Positions 39,779 to 47,164 of a stretch of DNA of 64,000 nt are shown here, piece after piece (position 1 is the first letter of the stretch; each line of letters opens with the position of its first letter). The DNA is from Alteromonas gracilis. Its GTDB lineage: Bacteria > Pseudomonadota > Gammaproteobacteria > Enterobacterales > Alteromonadaceae. The notes below the pieces were generated by a model. The model did no database searches, was not told the origin of the DNA, and worked only from the letters and a program-made list of their open reading frames with translations. A program made the translations under genes and the position numbers. The stretch is from NCBI RefSeq assembly GCF_002993325.1, contig NZ_PVNO01000030.1, positions 14,178 to 78,177 of the forward strand. The letters run 5' to 3'.

Positions 39779-40828
39779 ATGAGCGCTAACAGTATTAATT
39801 CTATCAGTGAGTTTTTGTTACATGCAGGCACTGAATATCTAGTTTTTGATTTAGGTCGCCGCCTTGAACCTACAGATAGTCAAATTTTTCTAGAAATAGA
39901 AAACGGCAGCGCCTATGCGCCCTATCCTCGTCAGCAGCATGCTTGGTTTGGCATTGTATTTTGGAATAAAAATGCTTCAACGCAACATTATATTTGGTTC
40001 GTTAAATTGCCGCTTGATGAACAAGGTTTGGTGGTTGCCGCTGCTAGAAATCACTTTCTAGAGATTATTGTTGATGCGCTAGGGCAATCTGTTGCTGAAG
40101 ATACGGAAAACGCGCAGAAGCTGCCGGATAATCCATATTCTTTTGTTCCCAATCAATCGCAGCTCGCTCAGTTCAACGCACTGGTCAAACATACCTTAGC
40201 GCAACCGTTAAGTGAAGAAGCACAGAAAGTTGAAGCCTATATTCAAGCTCCGCAACTTGTTGACTGGCAGCAAATCTCAATGCAAAGCGTCGCGGATTTT
40301 GTGTATCGCTTCAGTACACATCCCAAAAGAGATATTTTAGAAAGTGCGATTAGAAACAACGCATCGCTCTATTCTAGCGTATTTCTTGATACGCTAATGG
40401 AAATGAGTGAAAGCGTAGCGTTGTCTGAACATTTGTTAGCCATGTATTTAAACGAAATAAATAAGTGTGCTGATATTAATTTAGCAGCGCTGAGGGGCTC
40501 GTCAGAAGGGTCCTTCAACACTCTGATAAATAATAAGCTTCTTGACTTATTAAAAGACGAAAAATCACAAAGACTGGATATTCTTAGCGTAATTGCTGCC
40601 CGTCACTTTGAACAAATGGAACCGTTGCTGCTGAGTGCCTTTCTTGAACAAACAGCCAAAGTTGATGAGAAAGAGGGGCATCAAGGTGCTTTATTTGCAG
40701 GTTTTTTCTCCGATTTAGTACAAATCCCGAAATTGCGCAGACAAGTACTTACGCTCTTACATTCAGATACAAACTCGAACGTTCTTTCAAACGCATTTCA
40801 ACAACTGTTTGCACAAGCGAGAAAGTAG
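39779..40828 (+). CDS. DUF3549 family protein
   Basis: The 349-residue cytosolic protein has no signal or membrane segment. Its N-terminus (SISEFLLHAGTEYLVFDLGRRLEP, then PYPRQQHAWFGIVFWNK and IWFVKLPLDEQGLVVAAARNHF) is recognisable as DUF3549, a family seen in Vibrio, Shewanella and relatives; the C-terminal half is helical. Function is unknown. I start at the ATG at 39779 (MSANSINSISEF), preceded by GGAACGAG; an ATG at 39731 lacks a ribosome site. The DUF3301 gene begins at the next base. Confidence 0.85.
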   Translation: MSANSINSISEFLLHAGTEYLVFDLGRRLEPTDSQIFLEIENGSAYAPYPRQQHAWFGIVFWNKNASTQHYIWFVKLPLDEQGLVVAAARNHFLEIIVDALGQSVAEDTENAQKLPDNPYSFVPNQSQLAQFNALVKHTLAQPLSEEAQKVEAYIQAPQLVDWQQISMQSVADFVYRFSTHPKRDILESAIRNNASLYSSVFLDTLMEMSESVALSEHLLAMYLNEINKCADINLAALRGSSEGSFNTLINNKLLDLLKDEKSQRLDILSVIAARHFEQMEPLLLSAFLEQTAKVDEKEGHQGALFAGFFSDLVQIPKLRRQVLTLLHSDTNSNVLSNAFQQLFAQARK

Positions 40829-41131
40829 ATGACGTTACTCGAATTAGTAGTGTGGCTGGTTATTGGATTTACAGGCTATCAGTTTTGGCGCATACGCGCT
40901 ATTTCCGAACGAACAAACACTTATCTAAAACAATACTGCGATAAACACGGTTTGCAATTGTTGAGTGTGGCACGAGCCAAAACTCGATTCTCATTTAAAT
41001 ATGGTAAGCCAGACTGGCACAGCTTATTCAATTTTGAGTTTTCAAGTAATGGCGAGGACAGGTACACCGGCGAAGTTGAATTGATAGGTGTAAGGATTAT
41101 GCGAACAGAGGTGCCACCACATAGAGTTTGA
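40829..41131 (+). CDS. DUF3301 family membrane protein
   Basis: The 100-residue product has one N-terminal transmembrane helix (TLLELVVWLVIGFTGYQFW) and a soluble C-terminal part (GLQLLSVARAKTRF, FNFEFSSNGEDRYTGEVELIGVRI) that matches DUF3301. Function is unknown. It is adjacent to the DUF3549 gene with no gap, and that pairing recurs in related marine gammaproteobacteria. Downstream lies the terminator shared with the convergent csrB RNA. Confidence 0.85.
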   Translation: MTLLELVVWLVIGFTGYQFWRIRAISERTNTYLKQYCDKHGLQLLSVARAKTRFSFKYGKPDWHSLFNFEFSSNGEDRYTGEVELIGVRIMRTEVPPHRV

Positions 41132-41201
41132 GCCTTTAAGTCAGAAAGAGGCCACGCTTCTTAATTCACCAGCGTGTTTCAGGACGGGACAATTTTTTTA
41201 C

Positions 41202-41234
41202 AAAAAAAAGGGGAACCTGACGGCTCCCCTTTTT
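41202..41234 (-). terminator. Terminator of csrB (also usable by the DUF3301 gene)
   Basis: Stem AGGGGAgCC/GGtTCCCCT (one mismatch), extended by A-T pairs, with a 4-nt loop, is followed on the minus strand by eight U residues. On the plus strand it is followed by TTTTTCC, so it may act in both directions. Confidence 0.9.
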
Positions 41235-41815
41235 CCTGGAATTTTGAGTATCCTTCTCCGCGATCCTTTGCGACTAAAATCTTCCCGATTAAAATCCGTA
41301 TACGCCCCTTTCCATCTACTCTCGCGCCTTCCTGTGCGAGCTACCCATCCATGCGTAGGTCCCTTTCCCTTGCTCCTACATAACTGCACATCCGATGTAC
41401 AGTGCTCCTCATCCTGAGGCTGTCCTTGTCAGGCTCCGCTGACATTCCTTTCCTTCATCCATCATATGCTGCACATCCTGCTACAGCTTTGCTAATCCTT
41501 CAGCATGTCCCTTATTCATCCTTGGTTTGCTCGTCCATGCAAACTCAGTATCCTTTAAAGGCATTTCCTCGCCTTTGGCTCCATGCCGACTAGCTCCTTG
41601 CTAGCATTTGTCCCTTTTCCTTTGCTACATCCTGTCGTGATGTCCTATCACACAAAACATCCTAAATCCTTACTATCCCTTCAATGTCCTTATCGCTGCA
41701 GTTTCCTAACTGCTTTCCTTTTCCCTTCTCTCACTATCCTATGAGAATCTTATCCTTAAGTTGTCCTATCGCTTTCCTTACTCAATCCGTGACTCGTCGT
41801 GTTTCCTTGTGACAT
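41202..41815 (-). ncRNA. csrB: CsrB-family CsrA-sequestering RNA, unusually large
   Basis: No protein gene fits this stretch. Its minus strand carries about 46 GGA motifs in about 610 nt, mostly AGGA or GGAT. Many lie in the loops of short hairpins: GCAGTT-AGGA-AACTGC, CTAGC-AAGGA-GCTAG, GTGAT-AGGAC-ATCAC, TTTGC-ATGGACGA-GCAAA, GTCAG-CGGAGC-CTGAC, CTTA-AGGA-TAAG. This is the CsrB/RsmZ design, in which each loop GGA binds the translational regulator CsrA. A terminator ends the RNA at about 41202. The gene lies between yqcC and syd, where E. coli csrB lies. E. coli CsrB has about 20 such motifs in 369 nt, so this one is about twice the size. The 5' end (near 41810) is estimated from TACTATAAA at 41825-41817. 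Confidence 0.93.
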
Positions 41816-41915
41816 GTTTATAGTATCCCTTCCAAATATTACCGCCATGTTGAATTACAGCAATTTTAGAAAGTTTTTCTTACTACTTTGGGCTAGCTTT
41901 AAGAAAAACCAATAA

Positions 41916-41928
41916 AATCAATAACTTT
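41916..41928 (+). promoter_or_regulatory. IHF-like site upstream of csrB
   Basis: AATCAATAACTTT matches the IHF consensus WATCAANNNNTTR at 12 of 13 positions. It sits between the UvrY/GacA-type box and the csrB promoter region, a layout in which DNA bending would bring a distal activator to the promoter. Confidence 0.4.
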
Positions 41929-41982
41929 ATACTTTTGTCTAATTTTGTATTGATGAATTTAGGTAGGATCACGCACAGAGTT

Positions 41983-42000
41983 TGTAAGACATATCCTACA
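41983..42000. promoter_or_regulatory. GacA/UvrY-type upstream activating sequence for csrB
   Basis: On the minus strand the site reads TGTAGG-ATATGT-CTTACA, one mismatch from the TGTAAG-N6-CTTACA box bound by GacA/UvrY. It is the centre of a longer perfect 12-bp dyad (ACAGAGTTTGTA 41975-41986, TACAAACTCTGT 41997-42008). It lies about 180 bp upstream of the predicted csrB start, a distance typical for rsmZ and csrB. Confidence 0.75.
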
Positions 42001-42082
42001 AACTCTGTCATAAATTTAACGTTACGAAGATTAAGATGGCCAGAGCAGTTCAAGAAACGAACAAAACGAGGTGAGAAGGGAA

Positions 42083-42730
42083 TCAGGTCCGACGAAACAT
42101 TACGTCGCCTTTAACATGAGAAAGGCTTAGCTGCCCGACTACCTGATAATTATCGTCGTTAAAAAATGAACGGTGTTTATCAATGGTAACAAAAACTGAT
42201 ACCCCTTCACTCTTTTCATCTTCCTCAACTACGCTATCAATAGCGCCAAGTAATATATGACCAAGACCATGATGTTGGTAATCTGGATGAACCGCAATAA
42301 AACTGAGCATGTGGAAGTTATCAGCGGGTACCAGCGACCTCACTTTTTCTTCTTTCTCCAGCATCTGTTTGGTACCAAATAGCCCCGCCGTAAGCAACAT
42401 TCTTAGTCTCCAGTGCCAGTATCGACCAGAGCCGAATGCTGCGTCAGGCGCTGTTAAGCAAGCAACTGCAATCAGCCTTTCTTCATCAAAAAGACCAATC
42501 ATTGGTTGCTCTGCTACCCAAAATGCGTTTAATTCCTCGCGAATGGCAGAGCGAAGACGGTTCTCGTAACCTTCTTTTTCAGCTTGAAAAATATCTATAA
42601 ACAGAGGGTCGTCGACATAAGCGTTATAAAGGATGGAGGCGGCGACTTTGAGATCGTCTACGGTTAGGTATATCGCTTTGACAGTGTCTTGAAGAGGGGC
42701 TAACGCACCATCTATCGCTTCGTTACTCAT
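42083..42730 (-). CDS. GNAT family N-acetyltransferase
   Basis: The 215-residue protein has a GNAT fold. Motif A is FIAVHPDYQHHGLGHILLGAID, where the Q-x-x-G-x-G pattern binds acetyl-CoA pyrophosphate. The preceding strand ERLIAVACLTAP and the final VFVTIDKHRSFFNDDNYQVVGQ complete the fold. An N-terminal segment of about 25 residues precedes the domain. Its substrate cannot be told from sequence. It is monocistronic, divergent from nothing obvious, and sits just behind the csrB activator site; its own terminator is not clear. Confidence 0.85.
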   Translation of the reverse strand: MSNEAIDGALAPLQDTVKAIYLTVDDLKVAASILYNAYVDDPLFIDIFQAEKEGYENRLRSAIREELNAFWVAEQPMIGLFDEERLIAVACLTAPDAAFGSGRYWHWRLRMLLTAGLFGTKQMLEKEEKVRSLVPADNFHMLSFIAVHPDYQHHGLGHILLGAIDSVVEEDEKSEGVSVFVTIDKHRSFFNDDNYQVVGQLSLSHVKGDVMFRRT

Positions 42731-42927
42731 AGGGGCTCCTCAAACGCAAAGTTTTGTTAGTGGCTTAACCATTACAGTGAAATGAGTTATTGCGATATTT
42801 AAATTAAAAACCTCTATCGACCATTTCACCTGCTCAAACTTTACCCTACGCGAAAACCCCTAAGATGTTAACTTTTTATTAACAAAAACATTTAACCCAG
42901 CACTTGACGCACTGGTGCTAAGAACAA

Positions 42928-43293
42928 TTAGTGCATTAGACCGTAAGCACTATCCCCCCACCCAACGAGGTTTCCATCTCTAAATACAAGGGGCGTGCAT
43001 TCATCTTTCGTTGTAATACCGTCACCCATGGTTTTTTGCGTTCGATAATAAAGTACACGGTAAGTGCCATCTTGTTTTTCAAAAAGTTCATTGAAGTCTG
43101 CTACACCCATCTTTCTGAGCACGCTCTCATAGCTTGTCCCCTTCTCGAGGTTTGCGATGTGCTTGCGATTGTTAAACTCTCTATCTTCCCAATCAGCGCC
43201 ATAATGACTATCTGAACCTCCGCCAACAGATACAACACAGCCCGACAAGAGAAGTGAAGAGGCTAAAGCAGCAGAAAGAAGCATAATTTTCAT
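42928..43293 (-). CDS. DUF3192 family lipoprotein
   Basis: The 121-residue protein has a lipoprotein signal (MKIMLLSAALASSLLLSGC, lipidation at Cys19) and a mature domain with WEDREFNNRKHIANLEKGTSYESVLRKMG and DGITTKDECTPLVFRDGNLVGWG, the signature of DUF3192. The NR-x-x-I-x-x-L-x-x-G-x-S start resembles the small BamE/SmpA-type fold, but that is only a resemblance. A clear AAGGAATT ribosome site precedes the ATG. A second DUF3192 gene lies at 48755, so this window carries two paralogues. Function is unknown. Confidence 0.85.
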   Translation of the reverse strand: MKIMLLSAALASSLLLSGCVVSVGGGSDSHYGADWEDREFNNRKHIANLEKGTSYESVLRKMGVADFNELFEKQDGTYRVLYYRTQKTMGDGITTKDECTPLVFRDGNLVGWGDSAYGLMH

Positions 43294-43616
43294 GTGAATT
43301 CCTTATTTTTATTTGTGCAGTAATTTACAATTTTGACGCGAGGTTTTGTAAGGTATTAAGTCTGCAACCTGATGCAACATTAAGTTCCAATACGAAATAC
43401 CTACAACATTTCGACACTCGCTAAATGCGTATTAAGTAATTGAAAACAAAGTAAACAAGAATAGGACCAAGATTTTAAGTGATTAATATTTAAAGATTTA
43501 AATAAAAATCTATCGTTCCCCACCTTTTGCGGTTAGCGAAATCACTAATTTTTTGGTGAAATTAACCATCTTATCAAGCTAAACTAATCCTTATTCCAAC
43601 CTACTATTGCTTCATA
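43294..43616. other. Gene-free AT-rich intergenic region
   Basis: This 323-bp stretch separates the divergent DUF3192 and 104-residue genes. I see only short imperfect dyads (for example AGATT/AATCT near 43490) and no convincing RNA gene or promoter pair. It must hold both promoters. Confidence 0.5.
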
Positions 43617-43931
43617 ATGAATAATTCGAACTTACAACAACTTCACGCTCTTTGCCTCCAAATGCACAATGAAGGCAAAACACCCACAGTAGGAATTCTG
43701 CGAGCAAAGGCGCCGTATAAAGTGTCAGTAACCGAAGCGATTGAGGCCATTAAACGTTTTAACGCTAACAAGCCAGCCGTTGAAAGGAATGAAAGTGGTT
43801 CATTACCACCACAAGTCTCTGAATTACCTTCTAGTGCTACTCGACACCTTTACGAACGAATTGAAGTGTTAGAAAAAGAAGTTACTGAGCTAAAGCAGAT
43901 AGTACAGCAGCTCGTTAAGGAAAAAAGATAA
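43617..43931 (+). CDS. Small helical protein with N-terminal KfrA-like segment and coiled coil
   Basis: The 104-residue protein has an N-terminal half (LHALCLQMHNEGKTPTVGILRAKAPYKVSVTEAIEAIKRF) that resembles the DNA-binding start of KfrA-type proteins (a helix, then PTV-x-x-x-R). The C-terminal segment ATRHLYERIEVLEKEVTELKQIVQQL is a clear leucine-rich coiled coil. It has no signal peptide. There is no strong ribosome site before the ATG at 43617. The DNA-binding suggestion is weak; the coiled coil is plain. It converges with syd. Confidence 0.65.
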   Translation: MNNSNLQQLHALCLQMHNEGKTPTVGILRAKAPYKVSVTEAIEAIKRFNANKPAVERNESGSLPPQVSELPSSATRHLYERIEVLEKEVTELKQIVQQLVKEKR

Positions 43932-43973
43932 CGGCACGATTAGAGCCTTTATACCAGTCCGCATAGATAGGTA

Positions 43974-44519
43974 TTACCTTGTAATGGGCGTAAGCTGCGC
44001 TAAGAAGTCAGCTAATGAGGGCGCAAGAATTTGTGTTGGCTCTCTACCTACTTGTTCAAGAGCAACTTCACCACTGTCATTTACGACAGTAAGAATAAAA
44101 TCCTCTTCATCAGTAAGGCCAAAGAATAAGGTTGGAGCTTGCTTTAGCCGCTGCTTCATCAACAAGTGACCAATTAAGTTTTGCTGAAGCCGCTCAAAGT
44201 CTTCATGGTTAAATACCTGAAGCAGTTCGCAGTTACCTTTCGGAGCTTTCGCCTTTAAGTTATCGCTGTAATAGGCAGTAAAATAACTACAATAATCCGG
44301 ATGCAGCTTCAACGACATCGCTTCTTCCACATTATCGAAAGAAAGTTTAGGAGTTTGTAACGTTGGCTTCCATCTTACAAAGTCACCGTCTTCTGCCGCC
44401 TCTTGATAACAAGGTGATGGCCAGTCGCTATCGAAAACTATTTTGAGCCCTTCGCTTTTCGCTTCTTCGACATAAGATGATACAAATTTAGTTAATTGTT
44501 CTGAAATTGTTAGAGCCAT
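43974..44519 (-). CDS. syd: SecY-interacting protein Syd
   Basis: The 181-residue cytosolic protein interacts with the SecY translocon and helps in quality control of SecYEG. It shows WPSPCYQEAAEDGDFVRWKP, ELLQVFNHEDFERLQQNLIGHLLMKQRLKQAPTLFFG and ends LAPSLADFLAQLTPITR. I place the start at the ATG at 44519 (MALTISEQLTKFVSSYVEE), giving exactly the E. coli length of 181; the frame extends to 44558. It is divergent from queF, as in E. coli. Confidence 0.93.
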   Translation of the reverse strand: MALTISEQLTKFVSSYVEEAKSEGLKIVFDSDWPSPCYQEAAEDGDFVRWKPTLQTPKLSFDNVEEAMSLKLHPDYCSYFTAYYSDNLKAKAPKGNCELLQVFNHEDFERLQQNLIGHLLMKQRLKQAPTLFFGLTDEEDFILTVVNDSGEVALEQVGREPTQILAPSLADFLAQLTPITR

Positions 44520-44662
44520 TGTGACGTTACCTGCGTATTTTTGGGGTACACTATACAACTAAACAGTTAAGTCAATATCAAGGCCACGGTACTCGCTATT
44601 CGAACTCACAAAGGTTCAGCGCAAATTTCCTTCGCCTTCTAGTAGATATATAAAAGGTTCTT

Positions 44663-45523
44663 ATGTCGACTGACAACCCACCTAAAAAAATTATTATCTC
44701 TGCACCTGATAACCTTTCTTTGGGAAAACAGGTTGACTACGAGTTTGAATATAATCCAAGTCTATTGCAGGGAGTGCCGCGCAGCCTTAGCCGTGACACG
44801 CTCAATCTAAATGGTAACCAACTGCCTTTTACAGGCATAGATACATGGACGGGCTACGAACTTTCCTGGCTAAATCCGAAGGGAAAACCCTGTGTCGCTA
44901 TTTTAGAATGCCGTGTTCCGATAACGTCAGAAAATCTCATTGAGTCAAAATCGTTCAAGTTATACTTAAACAGCTTTAACCAAAGTCAGTTTTCCTCTGA
45001 CGATGAAGTAAAAAACGTATTACAAGCTGATCTATCTGCATGTGCCGGACAACCGGTGGAAGTAAACCTAATCTTGCCCCAGCATTTCGCTGACCTGCAG
45101 TTTAAAGAGTTCGAAGGCGTACTATTGGATGAACTAGACATAACTGTCGATGAATATTCACCTAATACGCAATACCTAACTGTAGATGAAAGCCACGAAG
45201 AAGTGAAAGAGACTCTCGTTTCCCACTTACTTAAATCTAATTGCTTAATAACAAGCCAGCCAGATTGGGCTAGTATTCAAATAAGATATGAAGGAAAGGC
45301 GATAGCCCGCGAAGGGCTCTTACAATATTTAATTAGCTTTAGGCAGCATAATGAATTTCATGAGCAGTGTGTTGAACGCATTTACAGCGACATTATGCAC
45401 AAGTGCAGCCCAGAAAAGTTAACTGTTTGTGCGAGATATACGCGAAGAGGTGGATTGGACATAAACCCTTTCCGCTCAAATTTCGAGACGCCCTATCCCA
45501 ATCATCGCCAAGCACGCCAATAA
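44663..45523 (+). CDS. queF: NADPH-dependent 7-cyano-7-deazaguanine reductase (long QueF)
   Basis: The 286-residue enzyme reduces preQ0 to preQ1 in queuosine synthesis. The catalytic Cys194 lies in LLKSNCLITSQPDWA with Asp201. IESKSFKLYLNSFNQSQF (QueF nitrile-reductase motif E-S/K-S-K-L) is in the N-terminal half, and RQHNEFHEQCVERIY supplies substrate-binding residues. Two tunnel-fold halves make the long YqfD/QueF type (E. coli 282). The order syd/queF/ppnN matches E. coli, with a diguanylate cyclase inserted. Confidence 0.96.
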   Translation: MSTDNPPKKIIISAPDNLSLGKQVDYEFEYNPSLLQGVPRSLSRDTLNLNGNQLPFTGIDTWTGYELSWLNPKGKPCVAILECRVPITSENLIESKSFKLYLNSFNQSQFSSDDEVKNVLQADLSACAGQPVEVNLILPQHFADLQFKEFEGVLLDELDITVDEYSPNTQYLTVDESHEEVKETLVSHLLKSNCLITSQPDWASIQIRYEGKAIAREGLLQYLISFRQHNEFHEQCVERIYSDIMHKCSPEKLTVCARYTRRGGLDINPFRSNFETPYPNHRQARQ

Positions 45524-45596
45524 AAATAGCGGTGAGTTGAGTACATTGGGTTAGCTAAAATTCTGCCTCGAAGCGAATTTAAATAAAGACGAGAAT

Positions 45597-47153
45597 ATGG
45601 AAGCAAAACAACTACAAACCCTAAAGCAAAATAATACGCTTCTTTGTCAGTTTATCGTAAAGCTCTCCGCTTTTTATGAGGGCTTTTCCGATAAAATAGA
45701 TACCGAGCTCAAAATTTTAAGAGGGCACCTTTCCGGCACCCCCAACTTTAGTCTGGCCGCAGTAAGCATAGAAAAATTAAACAAATCGCTGCAACACCAA
45801 GAAATAACGCTTAGAAAATACAGCGTTGATACCGTTTCTGCGTTAGAAGATGCAATGAAACAGCTGCAGAAAATTGTGTTTGAAGATAATGAACTCAAAG
45901 GCCTTACTACCCAAGAGCTCATAAAGCTAAACCAGCCTGTTACCGATATTTTCAGCATTTACAAGCTATATGCTAAAGCCATAGCATTGCACCGTATCGC
46001 GCTCAACAAAGAAATGGTTGGATTGTCGCCAGTCGCGGCGTCTAACAACGACGCAAAATCAGATGTTAGCGGGCAAGCCCGTTCTGTCAAAGACGACAAC
46101 CCACACTACCGCTCTATTCTTGTTGAGCTAAACCACCTGATAGCCTCTTATGCACAAAAGAAGCCTGACGACCAGCAGTTAAATGATATCAAGAAACGGC
46201 TTGATCAAGGCATGGATGAAGACCAGTTATTAAAAAGCTGCGTCGTTATTTTACGCATGATAGTACAAGACGCCATGTCAGAGGCTAGCTTGACAGGTAA
46301 GGTTATCCAAAGCCTTCATCGTTCACTTGGCGAAGTAAGTAATGATGTCAACAGCACCATAGAAAGCAGCCAATCACAGTTTGAACAAAGGCGCGCTGGC
46401 AATGAACAACTTATCCGCCACATTAGCCATATTGAAGAGGCGGTCTCTGAAAGCCAGTCTTTTGAACGGTTGAAAGAACAAACCCAAATCTGTGTAAAAG
46501 AACTAGCGAATACCCTAAGCGAACAACAAGATAATGATAAAGAAGGCCAAGAGAGGTTATTGGCCTTACTCTCCGCCATGCAATCCCGTATTGACACACT
46601 GCAGCAGCAAACCAGTATTTATAAAAAGAAAATCGCTGAACAAGCGATGCAGAGTCGAACGGATGCACTGACGCGCTTACCTAACAGGCAAGCTTACAAC
46701 GAGCGTTTAGAAACAGCATATAGCAATTATAAAGCAAACGGCGGTAGCTTGGCCGTGGCAGTTGTCGATATAGATTTTTTCAAATCTATAAATGACAGAT
46801 TTGGTCATGCCGCGGGCGATAAAACCCTGCAAGTGGTTAGCAAGTTTCTAAAGCAAAACCTCTCAGACAATGAGTTTATTGCACGGTGGGGAGGTGAAGA
46901 GTTTGTGATGTTACTGCCGGATATGTCGATGCAAGATATTGACAAAAAACTTAACGAAATCAGAACCAAACTCGCAGCCATGCCGTTTAAGTTTAAGCAG
47001 GAAAAAGTAAAAATCACCGCATCTTTTGGCGCAACCTGCTTCGGTGAAAAAGATACCACGGAATCTGTATTTGAACGGGCCGATGAATATCTTTATAAAG
47101 CAAAACGTGACGGCCGCAATCTTGTTGTGACTGACCTAAGCGCTGATTTATAG
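45597..47153 (+). CDS. Diguanylate cyclase with long coiled-coil N-terminus
   Basis: The 518-residue soluble protein makes cyclic di-GMP. Residues 1-345 are helical with several coiled coils and no membrane helix or known sensor domain; LTTQELIKLNQPVTDIFSIYKLYAKAI recurs in similar marine cyclases. The GGDEF domain (about 350-515) starts SRTDALTRLPNRQAYNERL and has RWGGEEF (432-436). The residues in the RxxD inhibitory position read NLSD, so the I-site lacks Arg and feedback inhibition may be lost. It sits between queF and ppnN and ends 11 bp before ppnN, so the two are probably co-transcribed. Confidence 0.93.
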   Translation: MEAKQLQTLKQNNTLLCQFIVKLSAFYEGFSDKIDTELKILRGHLSGTPNFSLAAVSIEKLNKSLQHQEITLRKYSVDTVSALEDAMKQLQKIVFEDNELKGLTTQELIKLNQPVTDIFSIYKLYAKAIALHRIALNKEMVGLSPVAASNNDAKSDVSGQARSVKDDNPHYRSILVELNHLIASYAQKKPDDQQLNDIKKRLDQGMDEDQLLKSCVVILRMIVQDAMSEASLTGKVIQSLHRSLGEVSNDVNSTIESSQSQFEQRRAGNEQLIRHISHIEEAVSESQSFERLKEQTQICVKELANTLSEQQDNDKEGQERLLALLSAMQSRIDTLQQQTSIYKKKIAEQAMQSRTDALTRLPNRQAYNERLETAYSNYKANGGSLAVAVVDIDFFKSINDRFGHAAGDKTLQVVSKFLKQNLSDNEFIARWGGEEFVMLLPDMSMQDIDKKLNEIRTKLAAMPFKFKQEKVKITASFGATCFGEKDTTESVFERADEYLYKAKRDGRNLVVTDLSADL

Positions 47154-47164
47154 GAAGTAGATGT

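Noticed and set aside
41174-41593. Three overlapping open frames of 60-70 codons (both strands) in the region after the DUF3301 gene
   Set aside because: Low-complexity Ser/Pro/Leu-rich translations, no ribosome sites, and the bases are explained by the hairpin chain of the CsrB-type RNA.
41202-41815. CRISPR-like array, because of regularly spaced short motifs
   Set aside because: The spaced units are only 3-6 nt GGA motifs in different hairpins. There are no repeats of 20 nt or more and no spacers.
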